Counted from the stretch's first letter, positions 40,548 through 50,517 are shown. The stretch is DNA of 64,000 nucleotides from Candidatus Enterococcus testudinis (GCF_002140915.1 NZ_NGKU01000001.1:2368528-2432527), one strand, 5' to 3'. Numbers and translations: made by a program. The notes: a model not told the origin generated them from the letters alone.

Positions 40548-40664
40548 AATCAACGTCCTCCTTGTTCTCAACGCATTCATTATAGCATAAAGTATCATGG
40601 AGGTTACACAAGATTTTGGCAGTGTACATGAAAGCTGTGTTGAATTTTAGCTACTTGACAACAC

Positions 40665-42743
40665 TCACTCTGTTTCTTTTTTGATTGAGAGTGTCATGGC
40701 ATTGATTGCAACGATAATTGTACTAAGTGACATCAAGATTGCTCCCACCGCTGGGTTCAACAAGATTCCCCACGGTGCCAAGACGCCTGCAGCCAATGGA
40801 ATCGCCACAATATTATAGCCAGCCCCCCACCAAAGGTTTTGGATCATTTTACGACGGGTTTCTTTGGCCAAAGATAAGAAATGCAAAATATCTTTGGGAT
40901 TGCTGTTGGTCAAAATAACATCAGCCGAATCGATTGCCACGTCAGTGCCTGCACCAATCGCAATACCGATTGTTGCTCTGGCTAAACTTGGTGCATCATT
41001 GATGCCATCGCCAACCATCACTACGCGTTTGCCTTGTGTGACATAGGACTTAACGAGCTGTTCTTTGTCCTCTGGCAAAAGTGCGGCGTGGACTTCTTTG
41101 ATGCCCAAGTAATTTGCGACAGCCTCAGCCGCTTCTTGGTTGTCTCCAGTTGCCATAACAGGCGTGATCTGCATCTCATGCAACGTTTGAATAAAGTCGC
41201 TGGATTCATCCTTGATCTGATCGCCTAACGCGATGATTCCTTCAAGTGCACCCTGATGCACCAAATAGCTGATGGTATTGCCTTGTTGTTTGAAAGATTT
41301 GATTTTGTCCTCAGGTGCTGTCAGATCAAGTTTTTCTAACCCTTTTTGATTGACGATCTCCCAAGTTTCTTGATCGATCACCCCAGACAACCCAATGCCA
41401 GCCTTTGATTGGATGTCATGAGCTTTTTTTGGCGAGATCCCTTCTGCATCAGCTTTGGCTAAAATCCCTTCGGCAATTGGATGATTGGCAGTCTTCTCCA
41501 AGCCCGCAAAGGAGGCAAGTACCTCATTTTTTTTCATGGCTCCTGTTGAAACGACAGCTGTGACTGCGAATTGTCCTTGTGTCAAAGTACCTGTTTTGTC
41601 TACGATCAATGCGTCGACCTCATGGGCATTTTCTAATACTTGACGGTTCCGCAGTAAGAGACCGTTTTTGGCGGCAATCGATGTAGAACGAGCAATCACT
41701 AATGGAATCGCCAAGCCTAGCGCATGGGGACATGCAATCACAAAGACGGTCACCATTCTGTCAAAGGCAGTTGGCAAATCTGAGAGAACGAGCCAAACCA
41801 CAAATGCACCGATCCCGGCTATCATTGCGACATAAAACAACCACTTAGCGACTGTATCCGACAATACCTCTAATGTTGACTTGTCGGCTTGCGCACTGCG
41901 TACCAATGCCATAACTTTGGCCAAATAGCCGCTCTCTCCAGTGCCAGTTACTTCGATCACGATTGACCCATTGCCGTTGACAGAGCCGCCAATCACGGAT
42001 TGACCGCTTTTTTTGGTGACCCGTTTGGACTCCCCAGTAACGGCGGATTCATCAATCGTGGTTTCGCCTTCAAGCACCGTGCCATCCGTCGGTACCTTAT
42101 CACCCGCACGAACAATCAACTGATCCCCCGCAGCAACTTGATCCAGGGGCACACGTTCTTCCCCTTGGGCTGTTTTGCGTGTGACCTCCTTAGGCAATAG
42201 TGCTGCTAGCTGTTCAAGCGCATTCCCAGCATTCATCACGGCATTCATTTCGATCCAATGCCCCAACAACATGATGACGATCAATGTTGCCAATTCCCAG
42301 AAAAAGTCCATCACATGCGCACCGGTCAAGAAATGATTGGCCACAAAGGCATACAGACTATAAAAATAGGCGACACTGATCCCCATGGCAACCAAGGTCA
42401 TCATCGCCGGCTTTTTTTGCTGCAATTCCATTTTGGCGCCACTCAAAAAAGGAGCTCCGCCATAGAAAAACAAAATCGTTGCTAACAACAAAACCAACCA
42501 GTCAGAACCTGGGAAAGTAAATTGAAAAGGCAAATCAACCCCCATCATTGGTGACAAGAAAATGATCGGTATCGCTAAAATAAGCGAAAGCCAAAATTTT
42601 TGTTTGAAATTGCCCATATGCATACTGTGGTCCATACCACTCATTTCATGATGGTCATGTGTAGACATGTGTCCGTGATCCATATGCTCATGATCCATAT
42701 GATGGTGGTCCATCATAGCGTGGTCTTCTGTTTCTTTTCCCAT
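40665..42743 (-). CDS. copB: Copper-exporting P1B-type ATPase CopB
   Basis: P-type ATPase of 692 residues. The N terminus is a His/Met-rich metal-binding tail instead of a ferredoxin-like HMA domain. It has six to eight membrane helices with the CPH motif (VIACPHALGLA), which marks the CopB subgroup, the phosphorylation motif DKTGTLTQG, TGDN and GDGINDAPSLA. E. hirae CopB exports Cu(I) and Ag(I). It is the last gene of a copY-copZ-copB operon. Confidence 0.96.
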   Translation of the reverse strand: MGKETEDHAMMDHHHMDHEHMDHGHMSTHDHHEMSGMDHSMHMGNFKQKFWLSLILAIPIIFLSPMMGVDLPFQFTFPGSDWLVLLLATILFFYGGAPFLSGAKMELQQKKPAMMTLVAMGISVAYFYSLYAFVANHFLTGAHVMDFFWELATLIVIMLLGHWIEMNAVMNAGNALEQLAALLPKEVTRKTAQGEERVPLDQVAAGDQLIVRAGDKVPTDGTVLEGETTIDESAVTGESKRVTKKSGQSVIGGSVNGNGSIVIEVTGTGESGYLAKVMALVRSAQADKSTLEVLSDTVAKWLFYVAMIAGIGAFVVWLVLSDLPTAFDRMVTVFVIACPHALGLAIPLVIARSTSIAAKNGLLLRNRQVLENAHEVDALIVDKTGTLTQGQFAVTAVVSTGAMKKNEVLASFAGLEKTANHPIAEGILAKADAEGISPKKAHDIQSKAGIGLSGVIDQETWEIVNQKGLEKLDLTAPEDKIKSFKQQGNTISYLVHQGALEGIIALGDQIKDESSDFIQTLHEMQITPVMATGDNQEAAEAVANYLGIKEVHAALLPEDKEQLVKSYVTQGKRVVMVGDGINDAPSLARATIGIAIGAGTDVAIDSADVILTNSNPKDILHFLSLAKETRRKMIQNLWWGAGYNIVAIPLAAGVLAPWGILLNPAVGAILMSLSTIIVAINAMTLSIKKETE

Positions 42744-42796
42744 CCTATACAGCCTCCTATTTCTTACTATTTATCCACTATCATCTGCGTGATATG

Positions 42797-43009
42797 CTAT
42801 CGAGCAAGCGCACCCGTATACCCGGCATCAGATACAGCTTTCAGGAGCATATCTTCTGTCACTTGCGTTTCATCATATTTGACTTTGCTTTTTGCTTTCT
42901 TTAAGTCAACCTTGGCTTTTTTGACACCTGGCACTTCAGTCAACGCTTTTTCTACTTTGGCTGCACAATGGGCACAATTCATTCCGCTGATCGTCATGAT
43001 TTTTTTCAT
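42797..43009 (-). CDS. copZ: Copper chaperone CopZ
   Basis: HMA-domain protein of 70 residues with the metal site GMNCAHCAAK and the fold KVEKALTEVPGVKKAKVDL. It carries Cu(I) to the CopY repressor and the pumps. GAGGAATC upstream and the standard CopZ start (MKKIMTISGM) fix the ATG at 43009, although the frame extends further upstream. It lies between copY and copB. Confidence 0.95.
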   Translation of the reverse strand: MKKIMTISGMNCAHCAAKVEKALTEVPGVKKAKVDLKKAKSKVKYDETQVTEDMLLKAVSDAGYTGALAR

Positions 43010-43040
43010 CTTTGATTCCTCATTTCTATGATTTGATCGT

Positions 43041-43487
43041 TCATTGGTGTACATGGGCTTTACATTGACACTGACCTGGAATACAGTTACAGGCAATGTC
43101 GGCGACTGGTTGTTTCGCAGCCAATGCCTCTTGAAGCATTTGGATATCCTCGACGGTTAGATCCGCTTCTGTTAGCATTTCACTGATGGTTTGACCGATT
43201 TTTTTGGCACAAATATGAGAGAATAAATTCTCCGTCGCACTGCGTACCGTTGCTTCTTCTGAAACCAACGGCGTATAAATAAATTTTTTTCCCTGCGCTT
43301 CAGGTTCCAGTACACCTTTTTTGACCAATCGGCCCAACAACGTTTTGACTGTTGCCGATTTCCAATTTTTGTTTGTACTGAGTAAATCGGTGATCTCTTT
43401 GGCCGTCGATTGGCCCATTGTCCAGATCACCCGCATAACTTCCCATTCTGAATCACTGATTTTGATTGGTTCTTCTATGTTTTCCAC
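43041..43487 (-). CDS. copY: Copper-responsive repressor CopY
   Basis: BlaI/MecI-type winged-helix repressor of 148 residues. It contains [26 protein letters not shown] and [15 protein letters not shown], and the Cys motif [10 protein letters not shown] (CxCx4CxC) that binds zinc or copper and controls release from DNA. GAGGTG eight bases before a GTG at 43487 favours that start, which also matches the E. hirae CopY N terminus. A cop box lies in its promoter. Confidence 0.96.
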   Translation of the reverse strand: MENIEEPIKISDSEWEVMRVIWTMGQSTAKEITDLLSTNKNWKSATVKTLLGRLVKKGVLEPEAQGKKFIYTPLVSEEATVRSATENLFSHICAKKIGQTISEMLTEADLTVEDIQMLQEALAAKQPVADIACNCIPGQCQCKAHVHQ

Positions 43488-43523
43488 TGTTTGACACCTC
43501 ACTTCTATGCATCTGATAACTAA

Positions 43524-43552
43524 AGTTTACAACTGTAATCGTCATTTGTCAA
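43524..43552 (-). promoter_or_regulatory. cop promoter with one cop box
   Basis: On the minus strand, TTGACA (43552-43547), a 17-base spacer and TAAACT (43529-43524). TACAACTGTA at 43528-43537 is a cop box (TACAnnTGTA) placed between and over the promoter elements. A second cop box, present in E. hirae, is not visible. Confidence 0.85.
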
Positions 43553-43557
43553 AAAAA

Positions 43558-43585
43558 GATACCTCACCGTTAATTAGGAGGCATC
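43558..43585 (-). terminator. Terminator of galM
   Basis: On the minus strand, stem GATGCCTC / GAGGTATC (one mismatch) followed by TTTTTTT. It directly abuts the cop promoter. Confidence 0.7.
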
Positions 43586-43601
43586 TCGTTTTAGTTTTCA
43601 G

Positions 43602-44588
43602 TTAGAAATGAACACGATAAGTTGTCACTGAGTGAAAAGGTGTCTCTGGGCGCAACGTAATATCGCCGAACTGCTGAAATTTCTCTGTGCCAGGCACACC
43701 TTGTGTTTCAATAGCCATTGCACCATGGTTCGCCATTGGTCCAGTTTTCATTGCGGCACCGACTTCTCCAGTCCCTGTCGTATAAATCACGACTGCCGGA
43801 CGATCAGTCGTCACCGTTAACCGTACTTTCTGATCAGGACTGGTGACTTGCAGATCCCATTCTTGCTCATGATCTAGTAAAAATGGATCATCTAGTAAAG
43901 TATCACCGATCTCACGTTCTTTCGTAAAGTCGAACTTGGTTCCAGCAACCGCGGTTTTTGCGCCAGTCGTCGTGACATCTTCATTGGTTTCTGCCACATG
44001 ATTGGCGTTGATCTGAACAAGATGCGTGTCGATTGCTTTCTGAGTGTCACCGGTCAAATTAAAATAGCCGTGGTTGGTTGGATTGAATAATGTTGCTTGA
44101 TCTGTCACCGCATCGTAGGTGAGGGATAAAGCATTGTCATTTGACAGCGTATACGTCACTTGATAACGGACATTGCCTGGAAAACCACCCGTGCCATCCC
44201 TTCGATCGGTGGTAAAAATCACACCCGCTTTTGTTTGGTCTTCAAAGGTTTCAGCAAGCCACGTATCGGTATCTAACCCATTGAATCCACCATGCAGCGT
44301 ATTGCCGCCATCGTTGTCTTCTGTCTGATATTCTTTGCCATCGATGGTAAAGCGCGTACCCGCGATCCGTCCCGCAACAGGACCGATCGTCGCACCATAA
44401 TAACGGGCATCGATATGGCCTTGGATCGAGTCATAGCCCGCTACGATATCACGCCCTTCTTCGATTGGAATCACCCAATCTAATAAGCGGGCACCTTCGG
44501 GACTCACCCTAACGATGGTACCGCTCTCATTTGTTAGTTCATAAATTGTACCCATTGTATCTGAAGTCAGTTGCTTGACGCTTGTCAT
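43602..44588 (-). CDS. galM: Aldose 1-epimerase (galactose mutarotase)
   Basis: Protein of 328 residues that interconverts alpha and beta anomers of galactose and glucose. The signatures GATIGPVAGRIAG, NTLHGGFNGLD (catalytic His), LFNPTNHGYFNLTG (second His) and IETQGVPG (near the catalytic Glu region) are present. AAGGAATG before the ATG at 44588 supports the start over an earlier in-frame ATG. No other Leloir gene is adjacent. Confidence 0.93.
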   Translation of the reverse strand: MTSVKQLTSDTMGTIYELTNESGTIVRVSPEGARLLDWVIPIEEGRDIVAGYDSIQGHIDARYYGATIGPVAGRIAGTRFTIDGKEYQTEDNDGGNTLHGGFNGLDTDTWLAETFEDQTKAGVIFTTDRRDGTGGFPGNVRYQVTYTLSNDNALSLTYDAVTDQATLFNPTNHGYFNLTGDTQKAIDTHLVQINANHVAETNEDVTTTGAKTAVAGTKFDFTKEREIGDTLLDDPFLLDHEQEWDLQVTSPDQKVRLTVTTDRPAVVIYTTGTGEVGAAMKTGPMANHGAMAIETQGVPGTEKFQQFGDITLRPETPFHSVTTYRVHF

Positions 44589-44672
44589 TTTTTCATTCCT
44601 TCTTTCCTTTACCTTTTGATAGACACCTTTAGTATAGACGTTACATAGGCCCTGCGTCAAATCTGCAAAAAA

Positions 44673-44697
44673 AAAACAAGCAGCAACTGCTTGTTTT
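44673..44697. terminator. Bidirectional terminator
   Basis: Perfect stem AAAACAAGCAG / CTGCTTGTTTT with a three-base loop, overlapping the last base pairs of the tagO-like gene. Confidence 0.8.
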
Positions 44698-45910
44698 ATT
44701 TTTTGTGCTTTGGTTGATAATGTTTGCGTTTCATACGTGCTTCTTTCATCTGCGCCGCATCATCTGCCGGATCTTTTTCTGATTTTCTTTCGATTCGTTT
44801 ATCTGAATGAGTGTTCAACACTTGTTGACGGTAACGCCGATTGCCCAAGAATTTCAAGCCATGCATCAATGGCTGCCGGTTTTCTCCCACCAAACCAATC
44901 AATTCAATAAACAATTCGATGCCAAAACCCGTACTGATAATCAGCAAAATGATCGCTGTATTGCTGGCATAGTTCATCAAAAGCGCAATGAATGAAAAGA
45001 CCAACGCCAATGCATAGATAGTCAACACAGTCCCTCGATGAGTAAAACCTAAGGACAACAATCGATGATGCAAATGCATTTTATCCGCTGAAGAAATTTT
45101 TTGTTTATTAAACTTACGGCGAATCATGGCATAAACTGTATCAGTGATCGGTACACCCAAAATCAGCATCGGCGTCACCACTGTAATGAAAGTCGCATTC
45201 TTTAATCCCTGCAGAGAAAGCACTGAAATCATAAATCCTAGGAACAACGCGCCCGTATCCCCTAAGAAAATCGTTGCAGGATAGAAATTATAAGGAAAAA
45301 AACCAATGATTGCGGCAATCAAGGTGAATATCACCATAGGGACCTCCACCGAATTCGGTAAGAAGAAATAACTGATGATACCAATTGTCGTCAAACTAAT
45401 GATTGATACGCCGCTAGCCAATCCGTCTAAGCCATCAATCAAATTCACTGCATTGGTGATGGCCAAAATCCAGAGAATCGTCATCGGTAAGCCCATCCAA
45501 TCTAAATCGAAGACCCCGATATATGGAATCGACACTGTACTGATTTTGATACCTGCCACAAAGTAGATTTCTAACGCTGCTATCGTCAGTCCTAGTATCT
45601 TTTGCAACGGACTCAATTCGAAAATATCGTCCATCAACCCTGTAAAGACGACGATCGCTGCGCCTAGTAATATCGGCCATACATAATCAAAAGGCAGCAT
45701 CTCGCGAAATTCCCACAACAAAGCAAAAGAAAAAGCAAAGAATATACTGAGTCCGCCTGCTGTCGGCATCGTTTTGGTATTGATACGCCGTTCTCCTGGT
45801 CGATCGACTGCGCCGATTTTAAAGGAAACCAACTTAAAAATCGGTGTCAAGATCAATGAAATGATCATTGTGATAAACAGGCGTACCACAAATTTAAAGG
45901 CAAAATCCAT
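44696..45910 (-). CDS. tagO: Undecaprenyl-phosphate GlcNAc-1-phosphate transferase (TagO/WecA family)
   Basis: Membrane enzyme of 404 residues with about eleven helices. The catalytic motifs are LMDDIFEL (Mg/substrate Asp pair), NAVNLIDGLDGLASG, FPATIFLGDTGALFLGF-like (FLGDTG) and the cytoplasmic HLHH in KMHLHHRLLSLGF. It moves GlcNAc-1-phosphate to undecaprenyl phosphate, the first step of wall teichoic acid or wall polysaccharide; the E. faecalis homologue is EpaA. The C-terminal 50 residues form a basic cytoplasmic tail. Monocistronic here. Confidence 0.9.
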   Translation of the reverse strand: MDFAFKFVVRLFITMIISLILTPIFKLVSFKIGAVDRPGERRINTKTMPTAGGLSIFFAFSFALLWEFREMLPFDYVWPILLGAAIVVFTGLMDDIFELSPLQKILGLTIAALEIYFVAGIKISTVSIPYIGVFDLDWMGLPMTILWILAITNAVNLIDGLDGLASGVSIISLTTIGIISYFFLPNSVEVPMVIFTLIAAIIGFFPYNFYPATIFLGDTGALFLGFMISVLSLQGLKNATFITVVTPMLILGVPITDTVYAMIRRKFNKQKISSADKMHLHHRLLSLGFTHRGTVLTIYALALVFSFIALLMNYASNTAIILLIISTGFGIELFIELIGLVGENRQPLMHGLKFLGNRRYRQQVLNTHSDKRIERKSEKDPADDAAQMKEARMKRKHYQPKHKK

Positions 45911-45929
45911 TTTGTATACTCGCTTTCCA

Positions 45930-46853
45930 TTATTTCTCTTTGTTTGTAAAGGTATCTTCTATCTTAGAAGAGATACGCTCAACTGGATCTTTTCGCGTCC
46001 TGATTTCCTGACCAGTGACATATTCTTCCACCACTGCATTGATGATCCCGCCTAAAATAACCACGGTGGCAGCCAAATTCAGCCAAATCATTAGTACGAT
46101 GAAACTTCCAATGATTTGATACCCACTGATTTTTGCAGTGAAGTAACGGGCATACAACCCAAAGACTTGCGACAACAACATCCAACCAATCGTCGAAAAA
46201 ACCGCACCGGGCAAAGTTGATCGCAATTTGACTTTGGCATTTGGTACCAACCAATAAATCATCATCATGATGAACAAGAGTGCCACGATCGTCAAAGGCC
46301 ATTTCAAGGTTTGGAAGGTGCTGATCAGATTGTCAGGAAATTCAAAAATCGGCTGCAGCAGATCTAAAATGATTTTGCCTAGCCCAAACACCATGGTCAC
46401 ACCCACGATGGCAATCATAAATAACAAAATAATCACAAATGATACTGCCCGAACAACAATAAAATTTGACCGCTGATCGACACCAAAGGCTTTATTCATG
46501 GCAATCTGCAGTGCATTGATACTTTGACTAGCAGACCACAAAGCGGCCAAAGCCGAGATCGACAACAAGCCGCCGGAACTGTTGGTCAGCAAACTCTCGA
46601 TTGCTGGTCCAATGAAGTCATAGATTTCCCTAGGAAACAATTCTTGCACATAAGGCAGGACGGTATTCGGATCGATCGATAAAAATGGCAGCAAATTCCC
46701 GACCGCAATCAGCAATGGAAAAAGCGAAAACAGTAAATAATAGGCAACCACCACCGAGGTCGTCCCCATCTCTGATTCAGTGATTCGCACTTGTGTTGTT
46801 TCAATAAAGCGCATCAGTTTCTGATTGCTTTTGACTTTTTCTACGATTTTCAT
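45930..46853 (-). CDS. YihY/virulence-factor BrkB family membrane protein
   Basis: Protein of 307 residues with six hydrophobic segments. VVAYYLLFSLFPLLIAVGNLL, AALWSASQSINALQIAMNKAFG, WLVPNAKVKLRSTLPGAVF and IIGSFIVLMIWLNLAATVVILGGIIN (each quoted in part) are typical of the YihY family, once misnamed ribonuclease BN. Its function is unknown; transport or lipid-related roles have been proposed for members. It starts 60 bases downstream of map and may be cotranscribed with it and with the tagO-like gene. Confidence 0.9.
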   Translation of the reverse strand: MKIVEKVKSNQKLMRFIETTQVRITESEMGTTSVVVAYYLLFSLFPLLIAVGNLLPFLSIDPNTVLPYVQELFPREIYDFIGPAIESLLTNSSGGLLSISALAALWSASQSINALQIAMNKAFGVDQRSNFIVVRAVSFVIILLFMIAIVGVTMVFGLGKIILDLLQPIFEFPDNLISTFQTLKWPLTIVALLFIMMMIYWLVPNAKVKLRSTLPGAVFSTIGWMLLSQVFGLYARYFTAKISGYQIIGSFIVLMIWLNLAATVVILGGIINAVVEEYVTGQEIRTRKDPVERISSKIEDTFTNKEK

Positions 46854-46913
46854 GTTGTCTTTCCTCCGCCAGCGGTCATCTGCCTTTTTATCATTTTGTT
46901 GTCTTCATTGCCT

Positions 46914-47678
46914 TCAATAGGTGCCTTCTTCTCCTTGAGAAGTTAAAATACGCGGACCCTCTTTTGTGATCGCCAAACTATGCTCGTATTGGCAGCTTAA
47001 TCCGCCATCAAGGGTATAGGCTGTCCAGCCATTGGGATCCATTTTCATTTTCCACGTACCGGTATTAATCATCGGTTCAATCGTGATGACCATCCCTTCT
47101 TTTAGACGCAATCCTTTGCCAGCTTCTCCATAATGCGGAATCATCGGGCTTTCATGGATCGTCGGTCCAATGCCATGGCCTACAAAATCACGGACAACGC
47201 CATATCCTTCACTTTCGGCATAGGTTTGGATCGCGTGACCGATATCACCGATGCGATTGCCCACTTGTGCTTGTTCGATCCCCAAGTACAGTGCTTTTTT
47301 CGTCACAGCCATTAAATGATCAAGTGCTGGATTTGACTCGCCGACAACATAACTCCAACAAGAATCAGAGATGGCTCCTTTCAGGTCAATACACATATCT
47401 ACCTTGATCAAGTCGCCATTTTTTAATGGTTTTTTGCGGGGAAATCCGTGACAGATTTCGTTGTTGATGCTGCAGCAAGTGGCATATTTATAGTCCTCAA
47501 AGCCAATTTGTGCTGCAATACCACCATGGCTTTCAATATAGTTGCGTACAAATACTTCAATATCCCAGCTTGTGATTCCTGGTTTGATAAAACCGCGCAA
47601 TTGTTTATGCACGTCTGCCAACAAAGCGCCTGAAGCAGCCATGCTGTCAATTTCTCTGGCAGATTTTAATGTGATCAT
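46914..47678 (-). CDS. map: Methionine aminopeptidase, type I
   Basis: Protein of 254 residues that removes the initiator Met. Metal ligands are in KVDMCIDLKG (Asp), AISDSCW (Asp), FVGHGIGPTIHE (His), ITIEPMI (Glu) and SCQYEHSLAIT (Glu), and the substrate His lies in EICHGFP. It has a small insertion and a C-terminal tail usual in Lactobacillales. Confidence 0.96.
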   Translation of the reverse strand: MITLKSAREIDSMAASGALLADVHKQLRGFIKPGITSWDIEVFVRNYIESHGGIAAQIGFEDYKYATCCSINNEICHGFPRKKPLKNGDLIKVDMCIDLKGAISDSCWSYVVGESNPALDHLMAVTKKALYLGIEQAQVGNRIGDIGHAIQTYAESEGYGVVRDFVGHGIGPTIHESPMIPHYGEAGKGLRLKEGMVITIEPMINTGTWKMKMDPNGWTAYTLDGGLSCQYEHSLAITKEGPRILTSQGEEGTY

Positions 47679-47852
47679 GTTCTCGTCTCCCTCAATTAAA
47701 TTCCTCTTATTTTACCATAGAAATTCGTTTTTAGACAAAAATCGCCAACATTATAAAGAGTTTCTCAAGATTTGTTTTCAATTCAGTTGGCTTTTGCTAT
47801 AATCTAAGAGAGTTTTCAAGGGAACTGTAGAAAGATTGGAGGAAAAAAGCCA

Positions 47853-48296
47853 ATGACTTTAGCAAAAATCGTCTATGCAAGTATGACCGGTAACACGGAA
47901 GAAATCGCGGATATCGTGTCTGAAGCATTAGAAGACTTATCGTTAGAAGTAGAAATGAATGAATGCACACAAGTCGATGCTGATGATTTCGAAGATGCCG
48001 ATATTTGTATCGTGGCGACTTATACTTATGGAGACGGTGAGCTACCGGATGAAATCGTTGATTTCTATGAAGATCTCCAAGAATTAGACTTAAGCGGCAA
48101 AATCTTTGGGGTGTGCGGATCAGGAGATACATTCTATGATGATTTTTGTCAATCAGTAGATGATTTTGAAGCAGCTTTCATCAAGACCGGTGCGACAAAA
48201 GGCGCCGATAGTGTCAAAGTAGACTTAGCTGCTGAAGAAGACGATATCCAACACTTAGAAGCATTTGCGAAGAAAATTGCAGCGGCTCTAGCGTAA
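47853..48296 (+). CDS. Flavodoxin
   Basis: Electron-transfer flavoprotein of 147 residues. The FMN-phosphate loop is YASMTGNTEEIAD, the isoalloxazine loops are TYTYGDGELPDEIVDFYEDL and VCGSGDTFYDDFC. The sequence is strongly acidic, as usual for flavodoxins. A GGAGG site precedes the ATG. Monocistronic with a perfect terminator. Confidence 0.95.
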   Translation: MTLAKIVYASMTGNTEEIADIVSEALEDLSLEVEMNECTQVDADDFEDADICIVATYTYGDGELPDEIVDFYEDLQELDLSGKIFGVCGSGDTFYDDFCQSVDDFEAAFIKTGATKGADSVKVDLAAEEDDIQHLEAFAKKIAAALA

Positions 48297-48299
48297 TCA

Positions 48300-48332
48300 A
48301 AAACACCTCTTTCCTATGGAAAGAGGTGTTTT
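48300..48332. terminator. Bidirectional terminator
   Basis: Perfect stem AACACCTCTTTCC / GGAAAGAGGTGTT with a three-base loop and T8, between the flavodoxin gene and the convergent TetR gene. Confidence 0.88.
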
Positions 48333-48334
48333 TT

Positions 48335-48910
48335 TTATTTATAAGTAATATCTATCGGTGTGTCTCGACTGAGAATGTTGTCCACCGTTTCGGTCATCAA
48401 TTTGGCGATTTGATCTTCTGTCGGATGAATGATTCCAGAAGACATCAACGCTGCTAATCCAGTTGCCACGATCCAGACGCCTGTGTGCAATGACTGCAAT
48501 TCATCAGTGCTCAATTCACTGTACTTAGGCTCTTTTTTCACAGATTTGACGAACAAATCAAATGAAAATTGCTGCATGGAGTCTCCTCCACCGTATTCTT
48601 CTAAATATAAAGCACGGTATAGGCGTTTTTCTTTATTCGCAAAACCGATATAATTCAAGGTCAAGTCAACAATGATATCTCCTCGGCGTTCGATAGGAAA
48701 TACTTCTGTGGCTAAGTAGTCATAGATTTGACTGATCAGCGCACTTTTTAGATCATCCATATTTTTAAATTCTAAATAAATCGGTTGGGTTGAACACTTC
48801 ATTTTCGCTGCGATATTGCGTGCGGTAAAGCGGGTGAATCCTTCGGTTGCGACAACTTCATAGGCAGCTTTTAAAATCTGGTCTCTAGTGATCGTTTTCT
48901 TTCTTGCCAT
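48335..48910 (-). CDS. TetR/AcrR-family regulator
   Basis: Regulator of 191 residues. The N-terminal HTH (about 8-55) reads ITRDQILKAAYEVVATEGF, FTARNIAAKMKCSTQPIYLEFKNMDDL; the C-terminal ligand domain (about 70-190) is helical. The ligand and targets are unknown. It is divergent from the pepS gene with a 230-base gap, so one or both may be regulated from there. Confidence 0.88.
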   Translation of the reverse strand: MARKKTITRDQILKAAYEVVATEGFTRFTARNIAAKMKCSTQPIYLEFKNMDDLKSALISQIYDYLATEVFPIERRGDIIVDLTLNYIGFANKEKRLYRALYLEEYGGGDSMQQFSFDLFVKSVKKEPKYSELSTDELQSLHTGVWIVATGLAALMSSGIIHPTEDQIAKLMTETVDNILSRDTPIDITYK

Positions 48911-49140
48911 AATTTTTTAATCTCCTTAATCCTGCTATACATCGCTTTCAGAAAAACCTTTTTCTTATTGTATCATGTTTTTTTAAGTTTGCAAAACAAC
49001 TTTTAAATTTTACTTAGCAAGAGTTTCATAGAATCCACATAGATTTCTCCTGTTTTTTTGCCAACTATTTGGTTTGTGGATAAAAAAAATAAGTGCTATC
49101 ATATAGTAAGTTATAAAATGAAAAATATGGAGGAATTTTA

Positions 49141-50376
49141 ATGGTTTTACCAAATTTTAATCAAAACTTAGAAAAATACGCGCAACTGATCACTGAAGTT
49201 GGCGTAAATGTGCAAGCAGGACATACGATCGTGATCCAAATCGCTGTTGATCAGGCCCCTTTGGCCCGTTTATTAACGACCAAGGCCTATGAACTAGGTG
49301 CAGCTGAAGTTGTCGTTCAATGGACCGACGATGTCGTCCAAAAAGAGTTTTTAGCGCATGCGGCTGATGATCGACTTTCAAACATCCCTCAATACAAAAT
49401 TGACCAAACCGATGATTGGGTCGAAAAAGGTGCCAGCCGTATCAGCGTCGTTTCAGCAAACCCTGATGCCCTCGCTGGTGTGGATTCAGACCGTGTTGCG
49501 TTATTCCAAGCAGCGTCCGGCAAAGCGATGATGAACTTGCGTCAAGCGACGCAAGCCAACAAAGTCAGCTGGACAGTCGTTGCCGCGGCTGGTGCTGATT
49601 GGGCTCAAAAAGTGTTCCCAGACGCTTCTCCAGAAGATGCACAAGATCAATTATGGGACCAAATTTTCAAAACCACCCGTATCTATGAAGCTGATCCAGT
49701 AGCCGCTTGGAAGAACCATGATGAAACACTACAAGTCAAAGCCGAAGAATTGAACAAAGAACAATTTTCAGCTTTGCATTACACTGCACCAGGCACTGAC
49801 TTAACGATTGGTTTGCCAAAAAACCACCTATGGGAAGGCGCTGGCAGTTACAATGCCCGCAACGAAAAGTTCATGGCCAATATGCCGACTGAAGAAGTCT
49901 TCACTGCACCTGATAATCGCCGCATCGACGGGTATATCTCAAGTACCAAACCATTAAGCTATGCTGGCACGATCATTTCTGGCATGAAGTTCACCTTTAA
50001 AGAAGGCAAAGTCGTTGATTTTTCTGCGGAACAAGGTCAAGACGTGTTGGGTAAATTATTGGCGATCGATGAAGGCGCCAAAAGCTTAGGAGAAGTGGCA
50101 TTGGTTCCTGACCCATCCCCTATCTCGCAATCAGGCATCATTTTCTTCAATACATTATTTGACGAAAATGCTTCAAACCACTTGGCATTGGGCTCTGCCT
50201 ACGCCTTTAGTTTGCAAGGCGGTACAGATATGTCTGAAGAAGAATTGGCAGCTGCTGGTTTGAATCGAAGTCAAACCCATGTGGACTTTATGGTCGGTTC
50301 TGATCAAATGTCCATTGACGGCATTAAAGAAGACGGTACCCGAGTACCTGTTTTCCGTAATGGCGACTGGGCATAA
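49141..50376 (+). CDS. pepS: Aminopeptidase PepS (peptidase family M29)
   Basis: Metalloaminopeptidase of 411 residues. It starts FNQNLEKYAQLITEVGVNVQ and has the M29 metal-binding segments MPTEEVFTAPDNRRIDGYISS, IDEGAKSLGEVALV, SNHLALGSAYAFSL and HVDFMVGS. M29 enzymes remove N-terminal residues, in streptococci and enterococci mostly Arg and aromatic residues, during peptide use. GGAGG precedes the ATG. Confidence 0.93.
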   Translation: MVLPNFNQNLEKYAQLITEVGVNVQAGHTIVIQIAVDQAPLARLLTTKAYELGAAEVVVQWTDDVVQKEFLAHAADDRLSNIPQYKIDQTDDWVEKGASRISVVSANPDALAGVDSDRVALFQAASGKAMMNLRQATQANKVSWTVVAAAGADWAQKVFPDASPEDAQDQLWDQIFKTTRIYEADPVAAWKNHDETLQVKAEELNKEQFSALHYTAPGTDLTIGLPKNHLWEGAGSYNARNEKFMANMPTEEVFTAPDNRRIDGYISSTKPLSYAGTIISGMKFTFKEGKVVDFSAEQGQDVLGKLLAIDEGAKSLGEVALVPDPSPISQSGIIFFNTLFDENASNHLALGSAYAFSLQGGTDMSEEELAAAGLNRSQTHVDFMVGSDQMSIDGIKEDGTRVPVFRNGDWA

Positions 50377-50384
50377 TTTTGACA

Positions 50385-50417
50385 AAAGCGGAGGCGCATG
50401 ACGCGCGTCCGTTTTTT
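50385..50417 (+). terminator. Terminator of pepS
   Basis: GC-rich stem GCGGAGGCG / CGCGTCCG region (with mismatches) followed by six T. Confidence 0.7.
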
Positions 50418-50517
50418 ACATAGATTATTCGATCAGCATCGATTTTTACGATAGTCATCCGCTATTTTTTTTGATAAAATCAATGTTGATAGTCTTTGAT
50501 CAGAGAGGAATGATACG

